From positions 1 through 15,932 of the forward strand of contig CAILUB010000369.1 of assembly GCA_903837305.1 (NCBI GenBank): a stretch of DNA of 15,932 nucleotides. The letters are read 5' to 3'. Of the stretch, positions 1 through 7,775 are shown in pieces. The notes under the pieces were generated by a model. The model saw only the letters and a list, made by a program, of their open reading frames with translations, was not told where the DNA came from and ran no database searches. The position numbers and the translations under genes are program-made. This DNA comes from an uncultured Cytophagaceae bacterium (GTDB lineage Bacteria; Bacteroidota; Bacteroidia; Cytophagales; Spirosomataceae). Position 1 is the stretch's first letter; each line of letters begins with the position of its first letter.

Positions 1-678
1 AAGAAGGATGTATGCGATCACTAAAACCGGAATTGCTGCAAATTTAAGCATAACAAGGGCAGCAATGCAAAAAATAAGGAAAATGAATTTTACTTGATTG
101 CTTTTCCAATCCCAGGTCTTGAATTTAAATGCCAGTAAAGGCAATTCACAGACTAACAGATAACTCATTACTACCGCATAAATTAACAAGCCTTTGAATG
201 ATAAAATATAGGCGCTGTATTCCGGCTGGAAATGTAGAATCAGAGGTAGGGACGCAATTAATAGACCATTTGCTGGTGTAGGGACACCGATAAATTGGTC
301 GCTTTGGCGGGTATCAATATTGAATTTGGCCAAACGATACGCGGACATCAGAGCCAAAGCAAATACCATAAAGGGCTTATAGAACCCGAATAGACCCACC
401 GTGCATTGAGTCCCGCAGCTTTGCTCTACTAGTGAAAACAAGATAAACGCAGGTAAAACCCCAAAAGAGACCATATCTGCCAAAGAATCCAACTCTTTTC
501 CTAGATCAGAATAAGCTTGCAAGGCACGCGCCAGAAATCCATCGAAAAAATCGCATACCAATGAAATGAATATACAATAAGAGGCGCTCACTAAATCGCC
601 TTGCATTACGAACCAAAGTCCGATACAACCCGCTAATAAATTACCTAGCGTTAATAGGTTAGGGATTTCTTTTTTCAT
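1..678 (-). CDS. pssA: CDP-diacylglycerol--serine O-phosphatidyltransferase, 3' end cut by the window
   Basis: Integral membrane enzyme that exchanges CMP on CDP-diacylglycerol for L-serine. The product, phosphatidylserine, is the precursor of phosphatidylethanolamine. I translated this frame by hand. It opens MKKEIPNLLTLGNLLAGCIG and stays open for 226 codons to base 1, with no stop in the window. The CDP-alcohol phosphatidyltransferase signature DGxxARx8GxxxDxxxD is complete: D46, G47, A50, R51, G60, D64, D68, preceded by D43. Several hydrophobic segments follow, as expected of the short multi-pass (Bacillus-type) PssA family. Length is already close to the family norm, so only a few C-terminal residues are probably missing. 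The start ATG overlaps the stop of the upstream MBL gene as ATGA, which suggests translational coupling and fixes the start. It is the last visible gene of the selD-led operon. The motif leaves little doubt about the superfamily; the serine specificity is inferred from overall resemblance. Confidence 0.88.
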   Translation of the reverse strand, partial: MKKEIPNLLTLGNLLAGCIGLWFVMQGDLVSASYCIFISLVCDFFDGFLARALQAYSDLGKELDSLADMVSFGVLPAFILFSLVEQSCGTQCTVGLFGFYKPFMVFALALMSAYRLAKFNIDTRQSDQFIGVPTPANGLLIASLPLILHFQPEYSAYILSFKGLLIYAVVMSYLLVCELPLLAFKFKTWDWKSNQVKFIFLIFCIAALVMLKFAAIPVLVIAYILL

Positions 679-1316
679 GCTTTTACGTATGGATTGGATA
701 CCTTTTCCTCCCCGATGGTCGTGCTACCCCCGTGTCCAGGATATACAATGGTTGAGTCAGGTAAGGTGTATAATTGCGTTTGAATACTGTTCACTAAATC
801 TGCATGGTTGCACAAGGGGAAATCACTTCTACCCACGCTGCGTCTAAATAAGACATCTCCATCGAAGAGAAGGCCTTCTTTTTCGAAATACAAAGCCACA
901 TGACCAGGTGCGTGACCCGGTACAAACAAGATCTTGATTTCCATTTCACCTATTTGTAATTTTTGGTTTTCCTCATACCAAACATCTACTTCAGAGGGTT
1001 GGTAGTGGGGGAATCCATATACTTGTGCCCGATTTGCCGCATCTTTCAAGAGCGGTTCATCTTTCGGGTGTAGGTAAAAAGGAATCTTGAATTCTTGTCT
1101 AAAATATTCCACACCTAGCACATGATCAATGTGTGCGTGGGTATTTAAGATGTGGGTTAACGTGATGTTTTTTTCCTCGATGAAAGCTTTCAATGTTTGG
1201 CGTTCTTCGTAGGTATAACAGCCTGGATCTATGATAATGCCTATTCCCTGGGAATCCCAAATGATATAGGTGTTTTCTTGAAACGGATTCAACGTGAAGG
1301 CTTGGTGAAAGATCAT
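675..1316 (-). CDS. MBL-fold metallo-hydrolase, glyoxalase II-like
   Basis: A 213-residue soluble metallo-beta-lactamase-fold hydrolase of the glyoxalase II / YcbL type, probably binding two metal ions. The ligand set is complete: THAHIDH gives H60, H62, D64 and H65, PGHAPGH gives H135, the FDGDVLF block gives D154, and YPGHGG gives H195. The N-terminal NTYII followed by IIDPG (about residues 15-32) is the usual start of the fold. It lacks the C-terminal helical domain of true hydroxyacylglutathione hydrolases, so it fits the single-domain thioesterase-like subgroup. The substrate cannot be read from sequence. It starts 1 bp after the methyltransferase stop (TAATATG junction) and its own stop overlaps the pssA start by 4 bp (ATGA). 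No signal peptide is seen, so it is probably cytoplasmic. Confidence 0.9.
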   Translation of the reverse strand: MIFHQAFTLNPFQENTYIIWDSQGIGIIIDPGCYTYEERQTLKAFIEEKNITLTHILNTHAHIDHVLGVEYFRQEFKIPFYLHPKDEPLLKDAANRAQVYGFPHYQPSEVDVWYEENQKLQIGEMEIKILFVPGHAPGHVALYFEKEGLLFDGDVLFRRSVGRSDFPLCNHADLVNSIQTQLYTLPDSTIVYPGHGGSTTIGEEKVSNPYVKA

Positions 1317-1317
1317 A

Positions 1318-2016
1318 TTATTTACCTAAAAGAAATATACAAGGTTTTTTGTGCAAATCGGGTTGTGCTTTTGCCCAGTCACTTGCCTTTTTAGTTTGAA
1401 CAAAACCGGAGGGCGCGGTTATGTCACAGGCGATGCAAATTAGGGAATCTGGAGCACATTGTGTAATTAGATCTTCTAAAAGCGCATTATTTCGGTAAGG
1501 TGTTTCAATGAAGATTTGTGTCTGACCCCATTTGGCCACATCTCTGTCTAATTGCTCGATTTTGCGAATACGGGCGGCTTTATCGATGGGAAGGTAGCCG
1601 ATGAAGGCAAAACTTTGGCCAGAAAACCCAGATCCCATTAAGCCTAAAAGGATGGAAGAGGGGCCTACTAACGGAATAACTTCGATGTTTTGCTGCTGCG
1701 CAATGGAAACCGCTAAGGCACCTGGATCAGCTACGCCCGGGCAACCGGCCTCAGAAATAACGCCAATATATTCGACTGAGCTATATTTTTTGTAAAAATC
1801 AGTGACCGTTTTTGACTGAGTGTCTTTGTCTAAAATTTCAAAAACTAAATTATCAATTTGAATGCCTAGTTTCAATTCACTAATGAATCGCCTGGCCGTG
1901 CGTACATTTTCAACTAAAAAATGCGTTGTCTGCTGTAATGCCGCTAAGATTTGTGGACTTAGGACTTCGGATGAAGTGTTTTCAGCAATCGGACAGGGGA
2001 TGAGAAATATTTTCAT
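1318..2016 (-). CDS. SAM-dependent methyltransferase, short RsmI-related (tetrapyrrole methylase fold)
   Basis: A 232-residue protein of the tetrapyrrole (corrin/porphyrin) methylase superfamily, closest to RsmI, which 2'-O-methylates C1402 of 16S rRNA. The N-terminal LIPCPIAENT corresponds to the ATPIGN loop of RsmI. SEAGCPGVADPG (residues 88-99) corresponds to DAGTPGISDPG, GPSS (118-121) is the second SAM-site loop, and FIGYLP (138-143) and FIETPYRN (169-176) are further RsmI landmarks. RsmI is usually near 280 residues with a C-terminal extension that is absent here, and several motif positions differ (Cys for Thr, Glu for Asp). This is therefore probably the Bacteroidota paralogue rather than RsmI itself. 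The RNA or small-molecule substrate is unknown. Its start overlaps the hydrolase stop by 4 bp (ATGA). Confidence 0.85.
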   Translation of the reverse strand: MKIFLIPCPIAENTSSEVLSPQILAALQQTTHFLVENVRTARRFISELKLGIQIDNLVFEILDKDTQSKTVTDFYKKYSSVEYIGVISEAGCPGVADPGALAVSIAQQQNIEVIPLVGPSSILLGLMGSGFSGQSFAFIGYLPIDKAARIRKIEQLDRDVAKWGQTQIFIETPYRNNALLEDLITQCAPDSLICIACDITAPSGFVQTKKASDWAKAQPDLHKKPCIFLLGK

Positions 2017-2774
2017 AAAAACGGTTGAAGTGCCTGCAGAAATAGCTCAGGCTGGTCTGCTTGCACCCAATGGCTCGCACCTGGAATCTCTAAAACTTCA
2101 AAATTAGGAAAAATTTCTGCAATGTATCTTTCGTCTTCCGGTTGAATATAAGGCGAATCTGCTCCTTTAATGAATAACGTTTCGGTATTCGAGGCAGCAG
2201 GGACAAGTAATTCGTGCCCCACGACATCGATATTTTTAGTGATTACTTTCAGATTAATTCGCCACGCAAATTGCTGCTCCGCGTTTCGGTAAAGGTTCTT
2301 TAAAAGGAATTGACGCACGCCTTCCTTCTCTTCAAAGCGCTTCAAATGATCATTCGCAGCTTGGCGACTCTCAAGTGAAGTTAAATCAAGGCTGTTTAAT
2401 CCTTCCAAAATTTGGGTATGGTGCACCGGATAGAATTTAGGAGCGATATCCACAATGATGATTCGGCTAGCCATTCCTGGATGCAAAAGGTCGAATTGCA
2501 TGACAACCTTGCCTCCCATACTGTGACCGATTAAAATGGGGTTTTCTAATTGATGCTCCTGAATAAATTCCAATAAATCCTGGGCCATCACCTCGTAATT
2601 GAATTCATCTCCCCAGGGTGATTGTCCGTGGTTTCTTTGGTCCACTAAAAACACACGGTGATTTTCAGAGATCGCTTTTCCAAACCCCAACCAATTATCT
2701 GAGGTCCCAAAAATGCCGTGTAGAATAATAACCGGTGTGCCCGATTCTCCAAGTGCGCGATAAAATAATTTCAT
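2013..2774 (-). CDS. alpha/beta-hydrolase, YbfF/ABHD11-like esterase
   Basis: A 253-residue single-domain alpha/beta hydrolase, probably a cytoplasmic carboxylesterase or acyl thioesterase. The oxyanion-hole motif LHGIFG is at residues 18-23, DQRNHGQS at 45-52 is typical of the YbfF group, and the nucleophile elbow GHSMGG places Ser85. The likely remaining triad members are D206 (in IKGADSPYI) and H235 (in GASHW). There is a short cap between about residues 115 and 180. No signal peptide is seen. The start ATG shares one base with the selD stop (TAATG), so translation is probably coupled to selD. The stop overlaps the methyltransferase start. The natural substrate cannot be inferred. The position next to selD does not by itself imply a selenium role. 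Confidence 0.9.
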   Translation of the reverse strand: MKLFYRALGESGTPVIILHGIFGTSDNWLGFGKAISENHRVFLVDQRNHGQSPWGDEFNYEVMAQDLLEFIQEHQLENPILIGHSMGGKVVMQFDLLHPGMASRIIIVDIAPKFYPVHHTQILEGLNSLDLTSLESRQAANDHLKRFEEKEGVRQFLLKNLYRNAEQQFAWRINLKVITKNIDVVGHELLVPAASNTETLFIKGADSPYIQPEDERYIAEIFPNFEVLEIPGASHWVQADQPELFLQALQPFL

Positions 2775-3811
2775 TAGGCTAAGTAAATGGCTTTTTCCTT
2801 ACGTTCTGTCAATTCTCCGATAGGGCTCAATTCAAATCCATTCTCAAGCGCGAATGCCTCGAATTCAGCCGTATGCTCCGCTTCCACGGCGATTAACAAT
2901 CCACCAGATGTCTGTGGATCAGCTCCGATATAACGTTGTCGTTCAGAAATCTCCTCACTGATACGTTCGCCATAGCTCGCCAGGTTACGTGCTGTTCCAC
3001 CAGGGAAGCACTTTTGGTCTAAATAATGATCTATATTAGGTAGCAATGGTAAGTTTTCGAACGCAATTTTAGCACTTAGTCCTGAACCATCTGCCATTTC
3101 GACTAAGTGTCCGAACAAACCAAAACCAGTCACATCCGTTAGAGACTTAACATAAGTCAGAGGCCCTATTTTTTCTCCAAAGCTGTTCAAGGTACTCATT
3201 TGCTTCACCGCGCGAGCTAAATCGGCAGGACTAACGATGCCTCGTTTTTGTCCAGTAGATAAAATACCTACGCCTAGTGGCTTCGTCAAATAAAGCATAC
3301 AGCCTTTCGTAGCCGTATCATTCTGTTTTAAATGTTCTTTACGTACTTTTCCAGTCACAGCAAGCCCAAAGATTGGTTCAGGTGAATCAATCGAATGACC
3401 TCCTGCTAATGGAATTCCTGCTTCTGCACAAGCCGCGCGTCCACCTTCTAATACTTGTGCCGCAATTTCAGGAGCTAATTTATCAATCGGCCAGCCTAGA
3501 ATGGCAATGGCCATCAGTGGACTTCCGCCCATCGCATAAATATCTGAAATGGCATTTGTCGCCGCAATTTTTCCAAAATCAAACGGATCATCCACTATCG
3601 GCATAAAGAAATCCGTCGTGGAAATAACCGCCTCTCCATTCTGCCAATCAAATACCGCCGCATCATCACGACTTTCGTTTCCGACTAATAAGAGGGGGTG
3701 AGAGGCCTTAGGTTTATCTGATTTAAGGATTTGGTCCAAAATTTGTGGCGATATTTTACATCCGCAACCCGCGCCATGGCTAAAGGAAGTTAATTTGATA
3801 TTTTCTGACAT
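2774..3811 (-). CDS. selD: selenide, water dikinase (selenophosphate synthase), Cys form
   Basis: Makes selenophosphate from selenide and ATP, the selenium donor for selenocysteine synthesis and for 2-selenouridine in tRNA. The 345-residue protein matches the E. coli enzyme closely from memory. It has HGAGCGCK at residues 12-19, with catalytic Cys16 (TGC codon) and Lys19, then VGNESRDDAAV, STTDFFMPIVDDPFDFG, AGGHSIDSPEPIFGL, LTDVTGFGLFGH and DPQTSGGLL. These are the AIR-synthase-like ATP-binding and substrate segments. The catalytic residue is Cys, not a TGA-encoded Sec, so the gene does not need the Sec machinery it supports. It heads the leftward operon, downstream of the terminator at 3841-3896. 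No promoter element stands out in the 83 bp upstream. No selA, selB, selC or mnmH is visible here. Confidence 0.97.
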   Translation of the reverse strand: MSENIKLTSFSHGAGCGCKISPQILDQILKSDKPKASHPLLLVGNESRDDAAVFDWQNGEAVISTTDFFMPIVDDPFDFGKIAATNAISDIYAMGGSPLMAIAILGWPIDKLAPEIAAQVLEGGRAACAEAGIPLAGGHSIDSPEPIFGLAVTGKVRKEHLKQNDTATKGCMLYLTKPLGVGILSTGQKRGIVSPADLARAVKQMSTLNSFGEKIGPLTYVKSLTDVTGFGLFGHLVEMADGSGLSAKIAFENLPLLPNIDHYLDQKCFPGGTARNLASYGERISEEISERQRYIGADPQTSGGLLIAVEAEHTAEFEAFALENGFELSPIGELTERKEKAIYLA

Positions 3812-3840
3812 CTTATTTTTTTTACTTTGAAAGAAGTTTT

Positions 3841-3896
3841 AAAAAAGCGAGGGCGGAAAATTATTGCAAAGCACAATTTTAGCCCTCGCATTTTTT
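3841..3896 (-). terminator. Rho-independent terminator of the ugd-uxs operon, probably bidirectional
   Basis: A perfect 8 bp stem, GCGAGGGC (3847-3854) against GCCCTCGC (3882-3889), continues inward after a small interior loop with AAAATT (3857-3862) against AATTTT (3875-3880). It ends in TGC/GCA closing an AAA loop. Six A (3841-3846) and six T (3891-3896) flank the stem, so either strand gives a U-tract. The minus-strand gene on its right ends inside the T run, so the main role is ending that operon just before selD. Confidence 0.9.
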
Positions 3897-4866
3897 AAAA
3901 CTCTTTATGATGCGCCATTCTGAACAAATCATCCTTACTCAGCGACTTGAAATAATCGTAGGTAATCTTCAAACCCTCCGCACGACTCACTTTAGGTTCC
4001 CATCCTAGGATGCTGCGCGCTTTTGTGATATCAGGTTTACGTTGTTTGGGATCATCTGTAGGTAAGGGTAGGGAGATTAATTTCTGAGAGGTACCCGTTA
4101 ATTTGATGATCTCCTCGCCAAATTCCTTAATCGTTATCTCATCCGGATTTCCGATGTTCACTGGTTGAGCATAATCGCTCAATAGGAGTCGGTAAATCCC
4201 TTCGACTAAATCATCTACGTAGCAGAACGAACGCGTCTGAGAACCATCTCCAAACATCGTTAAATCTTCTCCTCGCAAGGCTTGGCCAATAAATGCGGGC
4301 AATACACGGCCATCATTTAGTCGCATACGTGGGCCATAGGTATTAAAAATGCGAATAATACGAGTTTCTAAGCCATGGTACGTGTGGTAGGCCATGGTCA
4401 TCGCTTCTTGGAAACGTTTAGCCTCATCATACACGCCACGAGGACCTACTGGATTCACGTTTCCCCAATATTCTTCCGGTTGTGGATGTACATTAGGATC
4501 CCCATATACTTCAGAAGTGGATGCGATTAAAACACGAGCATTTTTTACACGTGCCAAACCAAGGCAATTATGTATCCCTAATGAACCCACTTTCAAGGTC
4601 TGAATCGGGATTTTTAAATAGTCAATTGGAGAGGCAGGCGATGCAAAATGCAAGATATAATCTAATTCGCCTGGTACATGGATGAACTTTGATACATCGT
4701 GGTGATAGAATTCGAATTGCTTCAAATGGAATAAATGTTCGATGTTCTTTAAGTCACCTGTGATTAAGTTATCCATCGCGATTACGTGGTAACCCTCTTT
4801 GATGAAACGATCACATAAATGAGACCCTAGGAATCCAGCTCCTCCGGTGATTAAAATTCTTTTCAT
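3895..4866 (-). CDS. UDP-glucuronate decarboxylase (UDP-xylose synthase)
   Basis: Converts UDP-glucuronate to UDP-xylose with tightly bound NAD, in the cytoplasm. This is a 323-residue extended short-chain dehydrogenase. The Rossmann motif GGAGFLG is at residues 8-14 and MDN near 31-33 follows the second strand. HFASPASP (73-80) is the hallmark of UXS proteins. Catalytic residues are T117, S118, E119 (STSEVYGD block), Y146 and K150 (YDEAKR). The downstream PRMRLNDGRVLPAF and GDGSQTRSFCYVDDL blocks are typical of UXS and separate it from UDP-glucose 4-epimerases. It begins 1 bp after the UDP-glucose dehydrogenase stop (TAATATG), which makes its substrate, so pathway logic supports the call. 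Its stop codon lies in the T-tract of the terminator. Confidence 0.95.
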   Translation of the reverse strand: MKRILITGGAGFLGSHLCDRFIKEGYHVIAMDNLITGDLKNIEHLFHLKQFEFYHHDVSKFIHVPGELDYILHFASPASPIDYLKIPIQTLKVGSLGIHNCLGLARVKNARVLIASTSEVYGDPNVHPQPEEYWGNVNPVGPRGVYDEAKRFQEAMTMAYHTYHGLETRIIRIFNTYGPRMRLNDGRVLPAFIGQALRGEDLTMFGDGSQTRSFCYVDDLVEGIYRLLLSDYAQPVNIGNPDEITIKEFGEEIIKLTGTSQKLISLPLPTDDPKQRKPDITKARSILGWEPKVSRAEGLKITYDYFKSLSKDDLFRMAHHKEF

Positions 4867-4867
4867 A

Positions 4868-6178
4868 TTAGTGTATGGTTTGACGGCCGATGGAGTAATA
4901 AGTGTAGCCTAATTCCTGCATTTGGCTTAATTCGTATAAATTTCTTCCGTCAAAAATGACTTTGTTCTTTAATAAACTATCCATTCTCTCGAAGTCAGGC
5001 GTTCTAAATTGCGGCCACTCTGTCACGATTAGTAAGGCATCTGCACCTTCTAAAGCTTCATAGGGATTCTTAGTAAAGGTAATTTTATCTCCTATAAGAT
5101 TTCGAACATGATTCATTGCTTCTGGATCATAGGCACTAACCGATGCGCCTAATTCGATTAATGCATCAATATTGTATAAAGAGGGAGCCTCTCTAATATC
5201 ATCGGTATAAGGTTTAAATGCTAAACCCCACATGGCAATTTTCTTTCCCGCTAAATCACCTTTAAAATGTTTCGCTAGGTGCGGAATGAGTTTCGTTTTT
5301 TGATTCTCATTTACTTTCATGACTGAGTCTAAGATTTTAAACTCATAGTCGTTTTCTGCCGAAGTTTTTGCCAACGCTTGCACATCTTTCGGGAAGCAAC
5401 TTCCTCCGTATCCGATACCCGCAAACAAAAAGCGTTTCCCGATCCGCGAATCTGTTCCGATGCCTTTGCGCACCTCATCTACGTTCGCTCCTACGAGTTC
5501 GCAAAGATTAGCGATCTCATTCATGAAGGTGATTTTAGTAGCTAAAAACGCATTAGCTGCATATTTTGTTAATTCTGCCGAACGCTCATCCATAAAGATA
5601 ATCGGATTACCTTGGCGAACTAATGGCGCATATAAGCGTGACATCAAGTCTTTTGCTCGCTCTGATTGCGTACCTATAACGACACGATCCGGTTTCATAA
5701 AATCCTCTACCGCCACACCTTCGCGTAAGAACTCTGGGTTTGAAACGACATCGAAATCGACTTTCGCGTGCTTGGCGATTGCTGCATGTACTTTTTCAGA
5801 AGTGCCCACAGGAACCGTACTTTTATCAATGATAACCACGTATTCCGATAGGAGTGGACCTAAATCATTCGCTACTTGTAGAATGTATTTTAAATCAGCT
5901 GACCCATCCGCACCTGGAGGCGTAGGCAGTGCTAAGAAAATGACCTTTGCTCCTTCTATACCTTCTTGTAAAGAAGTGGTAAAATCCAGACGGCCTTCTT
6001 CCGTATTTCTTTTGAACAAATCCTCTAAACCAGGCTCATAGATAGGGATTATACCCGCCTGCATTTGTTTTACTTTCTCTTCGTTGATATCTACGCAAGT
6101 AACGTGGTTTCCTGTTTCAGCGAAACAAGTACCAGTCACTAAACCTACATATCCGGTTCCTACAACGGCTATTTTCAT
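4868..6178 (-). CDS. ugd: UDP-glucose 6-dehydrogenase
   Basis: Oxidises UDP-glucose to UDP-glucuronate with two NAD+, via a thioester on the catalytic cysteine. The 436-residue length is typical. Visible features are the N-terminal NAD-binding GTGYVGLVTG (7-16), CVDIN with its Asp, STVPVGT near 120-126, SNPEFLREG (146-154, including E149), ELTKYAANAF with K205 and N209, and the active-site GYGGSCFPKD with C261, K264 and D265. The C-terminal UDP-binding domain has GLAFKPYTDDIREAPS (residues 319-334) and DGRN (R412). The gene sits 4 bp downstream of the pafA-like stop and 1 bp upstream of uxs, an arrangement that channels UDP-glucose to UDP-xylose for glycan synthesis. The 193-codon plus-strand open frame inside it is only an antisense shadow. 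Confidence 0.97.
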   Translation of the reverse strand: MKIAVVGTGYVGLVTGTCFAETGNHVTCVDINEEKVKQMQAGIIPIYEPGLEDLFKRNTEEGRLDFTTSLQEGIEGAKVIFLALPTPPGADGSADLKYILQVANDLGPLLSEYVVIIDKSTVPVGTSEKVHAAIAKHAKVDFDVVSNPEFLREGVAVEDFMKPDRVVIGTQSERAKDLMSRLYAPLVRQGNPIIFMDERSAELTKYAANAFLATKITFMNEIANLCELVGANVDEVRKGIGTDSRIGKRFLFAGIGYGGSCFPKDVQALAKTSAENDYEFKILDSVMKVNENQKTKLIPHLAKHFKGDLAGKKIAMWGLAFKPYTDDIREAPSLYNIDALIELGASVSAYDPEAMNHVRNLIGDKITFTKNPYEALEGADALLIVTEWPQFRTPDFERMDSLLKNKVIFDGRNLYELSQMQELGYTYYSIGRQTIH

Positions 6179-6182
6179 ATTT

Positions 6183-7775
6183 TTACTGAATTACTTTACC
6201 AATACTTCCTGAGGGTTCACTTATTTTTAACCAATTCGCTAACGTACTAGCAATATCACTTATGTTTGTTCTTTGGTTTATTTCTTTTGGTTTTACATTC
6301 CACCCGAAAAACAACAAGGGAACGTGGGTATCATACGCATATAAAGTGCTGTGTGTGGTTCCTGTTTTGTAACCAGAAAACCACTGTGGTTTTAATAAGT
6401 ACATAAAATCACCGCTTCTCGCTTGATTATAGCCATTGGAGATCATTTCGCGGTATAGTGCAGGTAAAGGGCTATTCAAGGCATTTCTCATGTCTACTAA
6501 TTCCGCAAAACCCGCTTGATTTTTGAATGATTTCTCCAAAACCTTTCCCACAGCCTCTTTCGAAATATGTAATCTCTCTAGGTTTGAATGGTTTAAATAG
6601 ATTTGGTAATTATCATTTCCTACAAATAGATCTATCTCCCCAAATTCTTTTTTCAGCGCCATTTTTGCCTCATTTATTGCCTTCACATTATCAAAAACTC
6701 CACCAGGCAATCGTTTGCTCTGTAGGTAATATGGAATTTCAGCTACAGCATGATCAGCAGTTAGAAATACGAGGTATTGATTCTTTCCTAATTTGGCATC
6801 TAAATGCGTTAAAATATCGGCAATATCTTGATCCAAACGCAAATAGGTATCTTCTAATTCGATAGATTGAGGACCAAACGAGTGTCCCACATAATCAGTG
6901 GAAGAGAAGCTTATCGCTAAGAAATCGGTAGTTCCGTTCTTTCCTAAATTCTCCTCTTCAATCGCTTTTATAGCGAAGTCTTTAGTTATCGTATTGCCAA
7001 AAGGAGTTGTACGAATTACTTCTAATGCATTTGCTCCCTTTAATTCATGAGGGAAAGTGGGTGATTTTTCTCCGCTTAACTTACTTTCAAATGGAATGTT
7101 GTCTTCAGCTGAACGGGTATAAGTTGTAATGGGGTAAAGCGTATTCCAGCCTTTACTCATGTATTTCTGTGGTCTTCCTTCTGAATTAAATTTCTGAACC
7201 CAAGTAGGTAATTCTTTCATGTAAAAAGAGGAGCTAATCCAATACCCATCAGCGGAATCATACCAATAGGCTGCATCTGCGGTATGACCACCTGGTAAAA
7301 TGGATCCACGGTCTTTTAAGGCGATAGCGATCGTTTTAGACTTGTAATTCTGAGCCATTTTTAGTTGATCCGTAATGGTGGAAGTGAACATGTTTTTAGG
7401 AGACATGATTCCTGCTTTGCTTTTACTGCCCACTGTTTGTACGGTAGTGTCATCGACACAATACATTTTTTTTCCATTGGATACCTCAATCCACTCGTTA
7501 CCTACAATGCCGTGAACCGCTGGAACAGTGCCTGTGTACACGCTAGCATGTCCTGCTGCTGTTACCGTAGGGGCATAATTATAGTGATTATCCTTGCAAT
7601 TAATTCCTTCAATCATTAGGCGTTTGAAGCCTTTATCAGAATAGCGATCATAGAATTTATTCAGGTATTCGTAGCGCATTTGGTCTACGACTATTCCTAC
7701 AACAAGAGCGGGTTTTTTCTGTGCCAAAACGGGTAAAGAAAGTAACCCTAGGAAAATAATCACTATTTTTTTCAT
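6183..7775 (-). CDS. secreted alkaline phosphatase, PafA type
   Basis: A 530-residue alkaline-phosphatase-superfamily enzyme, predicted periplasmic or secreted. The signal peptide MKKIVIIFLGLLSLPVLA ends before Q19. Predicted Zn ligands are D31 (VVDQMR), D294 and H298 (STDYVGH), D341 and H342 (LTADH) and H475 (GTTHS). The nucleophile is T72 in PTVTAAGH. N93 (GIVGNEW), K154 and R156 (LKDRG) match the phosphate-contacting N100, K162 and R164 I recall for Elizabethkingia PafA. The Zn ligands D294 to H475 fall at a constant 11-residue offset from that enzyme. This pattern favours phosphate monoesters over diesters. The start overlaps the stop of the upstream HsdR-N gene (ATGA), and ugd follows after 4 bp. 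Regulation by phosphate is not evident, as no Pho-box-like repeat is visible. PafA is the best family label; a related sulfatase or diesterase is less likely given K154/R156. Confidence 0.92.
   Translation of the reverse strand: MKKIVIIFLGLLSLPVLAQKKPALVVGIVVDQMRYEYLNKFYDRYSDKGFKRLMIEGINCKDNHYNYAPTVTAAGHASVYTGTVPAVHGIVGNEWIEVSNGKKMYCVDDTTVQTVGSKSKAGIMSPKNMFTSTITDQLKMAQNYKSKTIAIALKDRGSILPGGHTADAAYWYDSADGYWISSSFYMKELPTWVQKFNSEGRPQKYMSKGWNTLYPITTYTRSAEDNIPFESKLSGEKSPTFPHELKGANALEVIRTTPFGNTITKDFAIKAIEEENLGKNGTTDFLAISFSSTDYVGHSFGPQSIELEDTYLRLDQDIADILTHLDAKLGKNQYLVFLTADHAVAEIPYYLQSKRLPGGVFDNVKAINEAKMALKKEFGEIDLFVGNDNYQIYLNHSNLERLHISKEAVGKVLEKSFKNQAGFAELVDMRNALNSPLPALYREMISNGYNQARSGDFMYLLKPQWFSGYKTGTTHSTLYAYDTHVPLLFFGWNVKPKEINQRTNISDIASTLANWLKISEPSGSIGKVIQ

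Noticed and set aside
2774..3811. Recent horizontal transfer of selD because of its likeness to the E. coli enzyme
   Set aside because: SelD is highly conserved across bacteria, and the gene is embedded in a tight operon with no mobile-element traces. Similarity alone does not show transfer.
5460..6041. 193-codon plus-strand open frame inside ugd
   Set aside because: It lies wholly antisense to an unmistakable UDP-glucose dehydrogenase, has low-complexity composition rich in Ser, Lys and Pro, and shows no recognisable domain.
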